Below are positions 9,584 to 17,713 of a stretch of 60,025 bases of DNA, piece by piece. The position numbers and the translations under genes are program-made. Under the pieces are notes generated by a model. It was not told the DNA's origin, did no database searches, and saw only the letters and a list, made by a program, of their open reading frames with translations. The DNA comes from UBA3206 sp964548855. Its GTDB lineage: Bacteria > Bacillota_I > Bacilli_A > Acholeplasmatales > Anaeroplasmataceae. Where the stretch lies: assembly GCA_964548855.1 (NCBI GenBank), contig CAZJSR010000012.1, positions 1 through 60,025 of the forward strand, written 5' to 3'. Numbering within the stretch: position 1 is the first letter of the stretch; each line of letters opens with the position of its first letter.

Positions 9584-11035
9584 TTATTCTTCCTCTCTTG
9601 TTATCATAAAGTTAGTCATACTATATTTATCAGTAGTTATAGTATCAACAAGTTTTTCAATCCTATAATTATTTTCAGATGCATAAATTAAAATAAAAAT
9701 AAGCATTAACATGTCATCTTTATTCGCATCTGGTAAAATAATACTTGAAGCTTTAAGACTATTATTTTCATCTAATCTTCTTAATATAAAATCCTTAATA
9801 TATTCTGGGTCATATTTTGCATGAAATCCATTAATAATAGATTCATCTAAACCACTGAAATCAAATCTATCTAAATCTAAAATTTGATATTCATTTCTTG
9901 AATATTTTCCTCTTGGAGTATATAAAGAATTATTACTATAACCTTTAATAGTATTTAGATTTACAACACTCTTAATATGATTCATTGCACTATCAACTTT
10001 ACCTTTAGAATTCATATGTTTAACATATTTTAAAATTGTGTTAAGTTTTCCAATTATATTATCTTCTTCAGTTAGTAAAAACTTTATTTTACCAATTGTA
10101 GAATTAATATAAGTTTTATTCTTTAAGTCTATTCCAGAAACATAATCATCTAACATGTTAAATACATCGACCATTTCATCAATATCACGGTTAGCTTTAT
10201 CCATCGCTAATTGTCTACTTCTATATTTATACATATATCCTGAAGCTATTGAATTCATAGCTTCTTCATTTGAAGAGATTTCTTCAAGTTTTGTAACAAT
10301 ATTCAGTCTATATTTATTAACATTATCACTTGTCTTTAATTTAGTATAACTTGGTTGATATATTTCCATATTATAATCAACAAGTTTATTCATTAAATCC
10401 TTAATTTCAGAAGTTTCAACAACCAAATTAATATAATCTTTAATTCTTGAATCCATCTTTCTTAAACTTCTAATTAACATTTTTGTATTCTTATATACCT
10501 GTTCAATTACTAAATGATAATCCGTTATATCAGAATTTAATAATGAATATATCGTATAAATGTACCCATGATATTCATTAGGATTAATAATATCGGGTTG
10601 TAAGAACTGTGAATCTATATCATCTTCTTCATAAGAAGCATCATAGATTACCTTACTAGGGATAATACTTTGAATTGCTTCTATAATAGTTATTGCGTAA
10701 TCAGTAAAATTTAAAAGTTCAACGTAGTCACTTGTAACATCAATATAAATCCAACCACATTCTTCCAATCTACGGATAACTAAATTAGCTAAATCTCTTT
10801 TTGTTTCAGGTTGTTCTAATAAATCTTTAAATTCTACCTCATCATCACGATAATCATTTTGATAACCTTCTAAAAATATCACAAGATCATCAACTACAGA
10901 TTTACGTTCAACACCAAGAATAGAACCACTTTCATAAACATTAAAAGCCTGTACTGCACAAGCTAGATATAATCTTTTATTTTTGCTAGATAAAATTGAG
11001 AAAAAATTATCAGGTATTATGTCGAATAATTCCAT
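9584..11035 (-). CDS. JetA-like kleisin (Wadjet/MksF family)
   Basis: A 483-residue, largely helical protein. Its N-terminus (MELFDIIPDNFFSILSSKNKRLYLACAVQAF) resembles the family annotated in Firmicutes as Wadjet JetA (DUF5716-like). The N-terminal winged-helix region (about 1-110) would pair with JetB. The central helices and the C-terminal winged helix would bridge the two SMC heads as a kleisin. It is the first gene of the operon, matching the jetA-B-C order of Wadjet loci. Upstream are a TTGATA-18-TATTAT promoter and the ychF terminator. The call is by overall similarity and context, because kleisins have few fixed motifs. Confidence 0.75.
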   Translation of the reverse strand: MELFDIIPDNFFSILSSKNKRLYLACAVQAFNVYESGSILGVERKSVVDDLVIFLEGYQNDYRDDEVEFKDLLEQPETKRDLANLVIRRLEECGWIYIDVTSDYVELLNFTDYAITIIEAIQSIIPSKVIYDASYEEDDIDSQFLQPDIINPNEYHGYIYTIYSLLNSDITDYHLVIEQVYKNTKMLIRSLRKMDSRIKDYINLVVETSEIKDLMNKLVDYNMEIYQPSYTKLKTSDNVNKYRLNIVTKLEEISSNEEAMNSIASGYMYKYRSRQLAMDKANRDIDEMVDVFNMLDDYVSGIDLKNKTYINSTIGKIKFLLTEEDNIIGKLNTILKYVKHMNSKGKVDSAMNHIKSVVNLNTIKGYSNNSLYTPRGKYSRNEYQILDLDRFDFSGLDESIINGFHAKYDPEYIKDFILRRLDENNSLKASSIILPDANKDDMLMLIFILIYASENNYRIEKLVDTITTDKYSMTNFMITREEE

Positions 11036-11062
11036 ATTACTATTCCAACTCCCTTTTGATTT

Positions 11063-11092
11063 ATAATAACATAAATATTACATATTTATCAA
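11063..11092 (-). promoter_or_regulatory. Putative promoter of jetABC-sepF with inverted repeat
   Basis: A -35 box TTGATA (11092-11087) and a -10 box TATTAT (11068-11063) are 18 bases apart. Between them is the inverted repeat ATAAATAT-TAC-ATATTTAT (11071-11089). The half-site is the same 8-mer as in the MATE promoter palindrome, in the opposite arrangement. The region is AT-rich, so chance is possible. Confidence 0.4.
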
Positions 11093-11103
11093 TAAACAAA
11101 CCT

Positions 11104-11134
11104 AAAAAAAGACTATTTTTAACAAATAGTCTTC
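11104..11134 (-). terminator. Terminator of ychF
   Basis: A perfect 10-bp stem (11109-11118 with 11124-11133), a 5-base loop and a T-run on the minus strand, just after ychF. Confidence 0.85.
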
Positions 11135-11142
11135 TTTTTTTG

Positions 11143-12243
11143 TTAAACATTGAATTTAAATAGCATTACATCGCCATCTTGTACAATGTAATCTTTTCCT
11201 TCTTGTCTTACCTTACCTGCTTCTTTACATTTTACATAAGTACCGCAAGAAATAAGGTCATCATATGATACAGTTTCAGCACGAATAAATCCTCTTTGAA
11301 AATCTGTATGAATAATACCAGCACATTCAGGTGCTGTCATTCCTTTTTTAAATGTCCAAGCTCTAACTTCTTTTTCTCCTGCAGTAAAATAAGTGGCTAG
11401 GCCTAACATATCATATGTTTCACGAATAAGAATATTTAAACCTGCTTCAGGAATACCTAAATCCTCTAAGAACATTTGTCTTTCATCTTCTTCAAGTTCA
11501 CTTAATTGACTTTCAATTTCAGCTGAAATTGGAATTACCTTACTTCCTTCTTTTTGTGCATATTCACATAAAGCATTATAATGTAGGGATTCTTTAGGAT
11601 TTGCAATTTCAGTTTCACTCATATTCGCAACATACATTACCTTTTTTAAGGTTAAAAATCCATAATTTTTGATTATTTCTAATTCTTCTTTAGAAAATTC
11701 AAGTGTACGTATAGCTTTATTATCTAAAAGTGCTTCTTCAATTCTTTTAAGTAAAGCATATTCAATTTCTGCACCATCGATTTTTGATTGAGCTTTTTTT
11801 GCAATTTTATCAATTCTTTTTTGAACAATTTCTAAATCTGATAAAATAAGTTCAAGTCCAATAATTTCAACATCACGAACTGGATTTACAGCACCTTCAA
11901 CATGTGTAATATTTCCATCTTCGAAACATCTTACAACTTCTAGTATTGCATCACATTGACGAATATTCCCTAAAAATTGATTACCCAGACCTTCTCCTTT
12001 ACTTGCACCCTTAACTAAACCTGCAATATCTGTAAATTCACAAAAAGCACGAACAAGACTTTTAGGTTTATATAAATCACATAATTTATCTAATCTATTA
12101 TCTGGAACTTCTACAACTCCTACATTTGGTTCAATTGTCGCAAATGGATAATTTGCAGCTAGTGCTCCAGCTTTTGTTATTGCATTAAACAATGTTGATT
12201 TTCCAACATTTGGAAGACCAACTATACCTGCGGTTAAAGCCAT
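11143..12243 (-). CDS. ychF: Redox-regulated ATPase YchF
   Basis: A 366-residue Obg-family P-loop protein that prefers ATP. The G1 motif GLPNVGKSTLFNA is at residues 8-20, the switch region ANYPFATIEPNVG follows, and the C-terminal TGS domain ends in VQDGDVMLFKFNV, all diagnostic for YchF. It binds ribosomes and is linked to translation quality control and oxidative stress. The length matches the family (about 363-366). It has an AGGAGG ribosome-binding site, its own promoter (12273-12301) and a strong terminator, so it is probably monocistronic. Confidence 0.97.
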   Translation of the reverse strand: MALTAGIVGLPNVGKSTLFNAITKAGALAANYPFATIEPNVGVVEVPDNRLDKLCDLYKPKSLVRAFCEFTDIAGLVKGASKGEGLGNQFLGNIRQCDAILEVVRCFEDGNITHVEGAVNPVRDVEIIGLELILSDLEIVQKRIDKIAKKAQSKIDGAEIEYALLKRIEEALLDNKAIRTLEFSKEELEIIKNYGFLTLKKVMYVANMSETEIANPKESLHYNALCEYAQKEGSKVIPISAEIESQLSELEEDERQMFLEDLGIPEAGLNILIRETYDMLGLATYFTAGEKEVRAWTFKKGMTAPECAGIIHTDFQRGFIRAETVSYDDLISCGTYVKCKEAGKVRQEGKDYIVQDGDVMLFKFNV

Positions 12244-12272
12244 TTTAATTCCTCCTAAGTTTCACAACTTAT

Positions 12273-12301
12273 ATTATACAAATTTTAGCACTTAAAATCA
12301 A
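12273..12301 (-). promoter_or_regulatory. Promoter of ychF
   Basis: TTGATT (12301-12296), 17 bases, TATAAT (12278-12273) on the minus strand. The -35 overlaps the last codons of ppa. Confidence 0.7.
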
Positions 12302-12828
12302 TTGTTAAAAGTATGTTCATACTTTAAAATTGCTTTATTTATAACCTTTTTAGCTTCTTTTGAACCTAAAACACTTTTAACTTCAACTTGTTTTCCTTCA
12401 AGGTTTTTATATACATTAAAAAAATGCATAATTTCATCAAATGTATGTTGTGGAAGTTCATTAATATCTTTAATATTATTCATCATTGGGTCATTATTAC
12501 ATACTGCAATAATTTTTTCATCATTTTCACATTCATCTGTCATAATTAAAACGCCAATAGGTCTACATGAAACAATAGTCATAGGTACAATTGATTCATT
12601 ACATATTACAAGCACATCTAATGGATCTAAATCATCACAATAAGTTCTTGGTATAAATCCATAGTTTTGAGGATACTGAGTTGAAGTATATAAAATACGG
12701 TCAAGTTTTAAAAGACCAGTTTCTTTATCTAATTCATACTTATTTTTACATCCTTTTGGTATTTCAATACATGCTACAAATTCATCACATGTAACTCTTT
12801 CTTTTTTTATATCATGCCATATATTCAT
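12298..12828 (-). CDS. ppa: Inorganic pyrophosphatase (family I)
   Basis: Soluble family I pyrophosphatase, hydrolysing PPi to two phosphates to drive biosynthesis. The metal-binding block DDLDPLDVLV (about residues 60-69) and the substrate segments IEIPKGCKNKYELDKETG and YPQNYGFIP are clear. The length of about 176 residues fits bacterial enzymes. I start at the ATG at 12828 (MNIWHDI), because GGATGTGA lies at ribosome-binding distance; the TTG at 12843 overlaps that site. It follows the sigG terminator and seems to stand alone. Confidence 0.95.
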   Translation of the reverse strand: MNIWHDIKKERVTCDEFVACIEIPKGCKNKYELDKETGLLKLDRILYTSTQYPQNYGFIPRTYCDDLDPLDVLVICNESIVPMTIVSCRPIGVLIMTDECENDEKIIAVCNNDPMMNNIKDINELPQHTFDEIMHFFNVYKNLEGKQVEVKSVLGSKEAKKVINKAILKYEHTFNN

Positions 12829-12874
12829 AAAAATCACATCCAATATCTATATATATATTTAGTATACCATAAAT

Positions 12875-12902
12875 AAAAAAAAACTAGAAAAAATCTAGTT
12901 TA
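12875..12902 (-). terminator. Terminator of sigG
   Basis: A 7-bp stem (12882-12888 with 12894-12900) followed by nine T on the minus strand. It overlaps the end of sigG and closes the sporulation sigma factor block. Confidence 0.85.
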
Positions 12903-13670
12903 TTTAAGTACATTCTTCATAATTTTCAATGCGTTTTTTTCAATCCTTGATACTTGTGCTTGACTAATATCCATCTCAAGCGCAATCTCCATTTGTGTTT
13001 TATCTTTAAAATATCTTTCAACAATTATTCTTTTTTCTCTTTTATTTAATTTTGAAAATGCCTCTTTCAACATATGCTCTTTTGCCCAAGATTCTATCGC
13101 ATCATCGGTAGTTCCTAATTTTTCTTCTAATTCAATTACATCACCACCATTATCGTAAATAGTACTTTGCATACTAACTGTATCTTGAATCGCTTCTAAA
13201 GCTAGTATGACATCAATTGCTTCACATCCAATATATAAAGCTATTTCTTCTATACTAGCTTCTTTTTGATTATTATTATAATATTCTTCTTTATAGTTAA
13301 GTGCTTTATATGCAATATCTTTATAATTTCTAGATACTCTAATAGAACCACTATCTCTTAAGTATCTTCTAATTTCTCCTATTATCATTGGTACAGCATA
13401 TGTTGAAAACTTGACATTATGTGAAATATCAAAATTGTCTATAGCTTTCATTAATCCTATACATCCTACTTGAAATAGATCATCTAAGTTTTCTTTTTTA
13501 TTATTAAATTTTTTGATTACACTTAAGACGAGTTTTAAATTGCCTTTAATCATTTCATCTCTTGCGCATTTATCATTATTTTTTATTCTTTCTAATAATT
13601 CATTCATTTTATCATTACTTAAACTTTTAAGTTTTGAAGTATCAATCCCTGTAATATTTACCTTATACAT
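12900..13670 (-). CDS. sigG: Sporulation sigma factor G (late forespore)
   Basis: A 256-residue sigma-70 family protein very close to Bacillus SigG. The N-terminus carries GIDTSKL, the anti-sigma contact motif of SigG. Region 2 includes DDLFQVGCIGLMKAIDNFD and VKFSTYAVPMIIGEIRRYLRD, and region 4 ends in KTQMEIALEMDISQAQVSRIEK. SigG directs late forespore genes after engulfment. It lies 67 bases downstream of sigE, the Bacillus order. The ribosome-binding site GGAGGGG is strong. I could not find a convincing SigF/SigG-type promoter in the short gap, so it may be read through from sigE as well. Confidence 0.95.
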   Translation of the reverse strand: MYKVNITGIDTSKLKSLSNDKMNELLERIKNNDKCARDEMIKGNLKLVLSVIKKFNNKKENLDDLFQVGCIGLMKAIDNFDISHNVKFSTYAVPMIIGEIRRYLRDSGSIRVSRNYKDIAYKALNYKEEYYNNNQKEASIEEIALYIGCEAIDVILALEAIQDTVSMQSTIYDNGGDVIELEEKLGTTDDAIESWAKEHMLKEAFSKLNKREKRIIVERYFKDKTQMEIALEMDISQAQVSRIEKNALKIMKNVLK

Positions 13671-13737
13671 AAAAACCCCTCCTACTTAAGAGTTTTTACA
13701 TAATTAAGAAAATAATACATATAATTAAATATAATTT

Positions 13738-14448
13738 TTAATTAATCATTAACTCATTTCTTAATTCAAGATGCAATTTGTCAATTATCTTTTTTTCAAG
13801 TCGGGATATGTAGGATTGTGAGATTCCTAAAAATATCGCTACTTCTTTTTGTGTCATTTGAGGCTCATTATAAAGTCCAAACCTAAGTGAAATAATTCTT
13901 TTTTCTCTTGGCTTTAATTTATCTAAAGCTTTATACATTAGTCTTATTCTTTCTTCATTTAGAACTGCATCAAATAACATATTCTCATCAGTACCAAGCA
14001 CATCAGCTAAAATAAGTTCATTTCCATCTCCATCTACGTTTAACGTTTCATCTAAAGAAACTTCACACTTTTCCTTTTTTGTTTTTCTAAAATGCATAAG
14101 TATTTCATTTTCAATACATCTACTTGCATAAGTTGCAAGTTTTATATTCTTATCAGGTTTAAATGTTTGTACACCTTTAATAAGTCCCATTGATCCAATT
14201 GATATTAAATCCTCAAGAGGAGTTTTATCACCTTCATATTTTTTCGCAATAAACACTACTAGTCTTAAATTATGTTCAATAAGAATATTTCTTGATTCAT
14301 TATCATTGTCATTAATCATTTTATTTACTAACTCCAATTCAACACTTTCAGATAATGGTTCTGGAAGCGAAATAGATGAGAAAATAAAATTCACTTGATT
14401 ATTTTTCTTAAATAATCTTTTAATAAAACCTAATATCTTAAAAATCAT
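13738..14448 (-). CDS. sigE: Sporulation sigma factor E precursor (mother cell)
   Basis: A 236-residue pro-sigma-E. The core matches SigE in region 2 (DLISIGSMGLIKGVQTFKPDK, KLATYASRCIENEILMHFR), the central DETLNVDGDGNELILADVLGTD, and region 4 (MTQKEVAIFLGISQSYISRLEK). The basic, hydrophobic N-terminus (MIFKILGFIKRLFKK) before SSISLPEPLS is the pro-sequence that holds the factor at the membrane until SpoIIGA cleaves it; the cut should fall near residues 21-24. It starts one base after the spoIIGA stop, so protease and substrate are co-expressed. SigE starts the mother-cell programme in sporulation. Confidence 0.95.
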   Translation of the reverse strand: MIFKILGFIKRLFKKNNQVNFIFSSISLPEPLSESVELELVNKMINDNDNESRNILIEHNLRLVVFIAKKYEGDKTPLEDLISIGSMGLIKGVQTFKPDKNIKLATYASRCIENEILMHFRKTKKEKCEVSLDETLNVDGDGNELILADVLGTDENMLFDAVLNEERIRLMYKALDKLKPREKRIISLRFGLYNEPQMTQKEVAIFLGISQSYISRLEKKIIDKLHLELRNELMIN

Positions 14449-14449
14449 A

Positions 14450-15169
14450 TTATCCCCCTAAAAATCCTATACCAAATATACCATCATAACTTAAATCTAT
14501 ATATGATATATAAGCCATTTTTTGATACTTTTTATTATTTATATATAAATAAATTTTATCAACCATATATAAATCAATCTTATTAATCACACCAATACTT
14601 TTAGAAAATTGTGTTTTTATAAACCTCCCCATTTCATATTTTCTATTAATAAATATAACATTAACTAAATCATCACTTACTAAAAAATCTCCCGTATCTA
14701 AATAACACATAAGTTCTATTTTTTTATTTTCATATATAATTTCTAATTTATAAAATAATTCATTTATATTTAAATTTACTTTATATGTACTTTTATAAAT
14801 ATATACACTAAAAAAACTCAATGAAACTAGCAAAAATAAAACAAAATTATTTAAATAACTAACAGAATATAATATAAAAGCTTTACCACCTAATAGAATA
14901 TTTAAACCATTATATATGACAACTCCCCTTATTATATTTAAAATACCAGATTTAATACATAATACTAATGATAAAATTATTCCAAATGGATATTTTATAT
15001 ATAAAGTATATTCTGGAAAATAAATATATATTACCATATATATTAAATCAATCAAGCTACTAATAAAAAGTAATAATTTATTAATTCTTATATTTAATAA
15101 TAGATATGTGCAACATCCAATAATCAAATGAATATAAATATTTACAATAATGATTACTTCTATATACAT
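14450..15169 (-). CDS. spoIIGA: SpoIIGA, pro-sigma-E processing protease
   Basis: A 239-residue membrane aspartic protease. The first 125 residues contain about five membrane helices. The cytosolic C-terminal half carries the active-site motif LDTGD at residues 157-161, where Bacillus SpoIIGA has DSGN. The final FGIGFLGG matches the C-terminal hydrophobic-glycine segment of such domains. Dimeric SpoIIGA cleaves the pro-sequence of SigE in response to the forespore signal SpoIIR. It is immediately upstream of sigE, which confirms identity. It is shorter than the Bacillus protein (about 309) and very divergent, as is common for this gene. The promoter region has a possible Spo0A box. Confidence 0.9.
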   Translation of the reverse strand: MYIEVIIIVNIYIHLIIGCCTYLLLNIRINKLLLFISSLIDLIYMVIYIYFPEYTLYIKYPFGIILSLVLCIKSGILNIIRGVVIYNGLNILLGGKAFILYSVSYLNNFVLFLLVSLSFFSVYIYKSTYKVNLNINELFYKLEIIYENKKIELMCYLDTGDFLVSDDLVNVIFINRKYEMGRFIKTQFSKSIGVINKIDLYMVDKIYLYINNKKYQKMAYISYIDLSYDGIFGIGFLGG

Positions 15170-15215
15170 TTTTTCTCCTTCCTATTTTATTATAAATAAA
15201 TATATGTAAATAATT

Positions 15216-15222
15216 TGTTGAA
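15216..15222 (+). promoter_or_regulatory. Possible Spo0A box upstream of spoIIGA
   Basis: TGTTGAA, in the context TTTGTTGAAATAA, differs by one base from the 0A-box TGTCGAA. It lies about 50 bases upstream of the spoIIGA start, with a TATAAT-like -10 between. Bacillus spoIIG is activated by Spo0A at such sites. A 7-base near-match can arise by chance, so this rests mainly on context. Confidence 0.35.
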
Positions 15223-15223
15223 A

Positions 15224-15252
15224 TAAAAAAAATATCTCGTATGAGATATTTA
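15224..15252 (-). terminator. Terminator before spoIIGA
   Basis: A perfect 9-bp stem (15230-15238 with 15243-15251), a 4-base loop and a T-run, overlapping the stop of the 220-residue unknown gene. Confidence 0.85.
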
Positions 15253-15912
15253 TTTAGAATCTTCTTCTGGTTCTACAAAGAAGATATTTTTATAATCTGT
15301 TTTCTTATTAGATTCAATTTTACATTTACCCATATATTTAAGAGGTATAATATCATACATTACTGCAAGAAAAAAATAAAATCCTGGTATTGCTTGTTTC
15401 TTAGTTATATAATCATGAAGTGCTTTAATTCTAAATTTATAATCAGATTCAGATGTAATATTATATTCCTTCTTAATTGCTTTATAATCTTCATAAGCAT
15501 AAAATTTATTTTGAGTTGCAAAAATCATATATATTTCTTTTTCTAACTTCGGTAAATCTAAAAGTTCAATATCCGCCGGTTTAGATAAAATAGAATTTTT
15601 ATATACAAATTCAACATAATTTAAATAAATTGTTGGAATATATATATTATAAAAAGCATTCTTCATATTTCCATCTTGATCAAGTTCATATGACAATAAA
15701 GCATCAAAAAATATTATTTTTTTATCATTTGATGTTATATTCTTATAAATTGTTGATGTAATAAGTTCCTTAGTATATGGATTAAACTTAAAAGTTAAAT
15801 ATTTAAGTTTATGCAATTTTCTTAATTGTCTTGTATTTAAAAATGATAAATTAGCTCTTGTAGTATAATTACTAGCATTATTATTTTTATTCATATGGGA
15901 CATATTACCCAT
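15250..15912 (-). CDS. Unknown 220-residue protein
   Basis: I do not recognise this protein. It is soluble, without a signal peptide or membrane helix. The N-terminal 20 residues are asparagine-rich and probably disordered (MGNMSHMNKNNNASNY). The rest is a mixed, lysine- and tyrosine-rich domain of about 190 residues, containing YKFRIKALHDYITKKQAIPGFYFFLAVMYDIIPLKYMG. It has a good ribosome-binding site (AGGAGTG, 7 bases before the ATG), an extended -10 promoter and its own terminator, so it is a real single-gene unit. It lies between pgcA and spoIIGA, which does not reveal a role. Confidence 0.6.
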   Translation of the reverse strand: MGNMSHMNKNNNASNYTTRANLSFLNTRQLRKLHKLKYLTFKFNPYTKELITSTIYKNITSNDKKIIFFDALLSYELDQDGNMKNAFYNIYIPTIYLNYVEFVYKNSILSKPADIELLDLPKLEKEIYMIFATQNKFYAYEDYKAIKKEYNITSESDYKFRIKALHDYITKKQAIPGFYFFLAVMYDIIPLKYMGKCKIESNKKTDYKNIFFVEPEEDSK

Positions 15913-15958
15913 AAAATCACTCCTATCTTTTCCCTTTTCTTCTTTATATTGATTATAT

Positions 15959-16003
15959 CAAAAAAAAAGAGAAATAGATACCATATTTAGTATTTTTTCT
16001 CTT
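15959..16003 (-). terminator. Terminator of pgcA
   Basis: Stem of AAGAGAAA with TTTCTCTT (15967-15974 and 15996-16003), a 21-base loop that can partly pair, and a long T-run on the minus strand. Confidence 0.7.
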
Positions 16004-16018
16004 ATATTTTTTATTTTT

Positions 16019-17713
16019 TTACATTTTATTAATAATATCTACTACTTGCCCTTTTATTAGTTCCAGTAATTTGTCAGCATCAGGAAGAGATGGTGCTATT
16101 GCTTCTACATAAATTTTCAATTTTGGCTCAGTACCACTAGGTCTTAATACAAACCAAGAATCATTATCAAGAATAAACTTTAACACATTACTCTTAGGTA
16201 ATGTTAAATTTTCTTTTTTATCAGTATTATAATTATATATTATACCTTCCTTATAATCTTCTTTTGATGAAATAGTAAATCCATCTAATTCTATTTGATT
16301 ATTACGGAAATAATCCATAATAGAATTAATTTTTTCTTTACCATCAAGACCTTCTAAGGTAATATTCACAATACCATCTTTATAACAACCATATTCAGAA
16401 TATATTTCAAATAAAACATCTACTAAATCTTTATTTTGTTCTTGATAATATGCACATACCTCAGATAACATCAAACATGCTTGCACACTATCTTTATCTC
16501 TTACACTATCTTTAATAAGACATCCATAAGATTCTTCATAACCAAAAACAAATTCTCCTTTGCCTTCAATTTTCTTACATTGTTCTCCTATAAATTTAAA
16601 ACCAGTTAATGTTAAGATAGTATTTACATTATATTTTTGTGCGATTTTAGTTGTTAGTTGACTTGATACAATAGTTGAAAATAAATATGCATTCTTTTTA
16701 GGCCAAGTTGGATCTTTTTTAAGTTTTTCTTTGCAGATATAATCAAATAATATCGCAGCACTTTCATTACCTGTTAAAAGTACATATTCACCATTATGTA
16801 AAACTCCTACACCAAGTCTATCACCATCAGGATCTGTTGCGAGTAAGAGTTTTGCACCTATTTCATGTCCAAGATGAATAGCTTTATCAAACGCAACTTT
16901 GTTTTCCGGATTAGAACTTTCACAAGCGATAAATTCAGGGTCTGGTACCATTTGAGATTCAACAGGAGTAACATCATATCCCATTTCTTCTAAAAAACTT
17001 GGAATAAATACACTACCAGTTCCATGCAAAGGAGTATAAACAATCTTAAAATCTTTATTTAAGTTTGGATTTAAGGATATAGTTTTAATATCATCTAAAT
17101 ATTCATTATCTAATTCATCATATATATAATGAATATTCTTATGACCTTCACTTACTTTAATAGTAAACAAATTTTCAACTGCATTTATTTCATCTATGAC
17201 ACACTTCGCATCTTCCAAATTTAATTGACAACCATCACTATTATATACTTTATATCCGTTATAATTCTTAGGATTATGACTTGCAGTAATCATAATTCCA
17301 CCGGCAGCTTTAATATTTCTAACAGTCCATGAAAGTTGTGGAGTTGGTCTTAATGAATAATATAAAAATACTTTTTTAAAGCCTAAACTTGTAAGAACAT
17401 GCGCAGCTTCTATTGAAAATTCTTTAGATTGATGTCTATTATCAAACGAAATTACTACTCCTTTGTCTAAAGCTTTCTTTACTTTTTTTATAAGAAATCT
17501 ACCAAAACCTAAAGTAGCTCTTCTTACAATATATTTATTCATACGATTAGTACCAGCACCTATTATACCTCTAAGGCCACCTGTACCAAATTCTAAATCT
17601 TCAGTAAAAGCCTCTTTTAACTCATTATCTGTCATTTGTCTTATTTCAGACTTGATTTTTTTATCAAGACCATAGCAACTAAGCCAATATTCTGCTTTTT
17701 CTTTATAATTCAT
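16019..17713 (-). CDS. pgcA: Phosphoglucomutase/phosphomannomutase
   Basis: An alpha-D-phosphohexomutase, most like PgcA of Firmicutes, interconverting glucose-1-phosphate and glucose-6-phosphate for UDP-glucose and envelope sugars. The four-domain layout is seen from its motifs: the phosphoserine loop TASHNPKNYNGYKVY (about residue 145), the metal loop DPDGDRLG (about 297), the sugar-binding GYEESYG (about 395) and the phosphate-binding loop RPSGTEPKLKIY near the end. I start at the ATG at 17713 (MNYKEKAE) with AGGGAG before it. It overlaps the HAD gene by 11 bases and is the third gene after lepA. Confidence 0.95.
   Translation of the reverse strand: MNYKEKAEYWLSCYGLDKKIKSEIRQMTDNELKEAFTEDLEFGTGGLRGIIGAGTNRMNKYIVRRATLGFGRFLIKKVKKALDKGVVISFDNRHQSKEFSIEAAHVLTSLGFKKVFLYYSLRPTPQLSWTVRNIKAAGGIMITASHNPKNYNGYKVYNSDGCQLNLEDAKCVIDEINAVENLFTIKVSEGHKNIHYIYDELDNEYLDDIKTISLNPNLNKDFKIVYTPLHGTGSVFIPSFLEEMGYDVTPVESQMVPDPEFIACESSNPENKVAFDKAIHLGHEIGAKLLLATDPDGDRLGVGVLHNGEYVLLTGNESAAILFDYICKEKLKKDPTWPKKNAYLFSTIVSSQLTTKIAQKYNVNTILTLTGFKFIGEQCKKIEGKGEFVFGYEESYGCLIKDSVRDKDSVQACLMLSEVCAYYQEQNKDLVDVLFEIYSEYGCYKDGIVNITLEGLDGKEKINSIMDYFRNNQIELDGFTISSKEDYKEGIIYNYNTDKKENLTLPKSNVLKFILDNDSWFVLRPSGTEPKLKIYVEAIAPSLPDADKLLELIKGQVVDIINKM

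Noticed and set aside
5702..11035. A complete Wadjet plasmid-defence system
   Set aside because: The JetD nuclease with its TOPRIM-like domain is absent on both sides, so plasmid cleavage cannot be claimed from this window.
15241..15546. A 101-codon plus-strand open frame rich in F, I and C
   Set aside because: It is antisense to the 220-residue gene and its composition is what the complement of an AT-rich gene gives.
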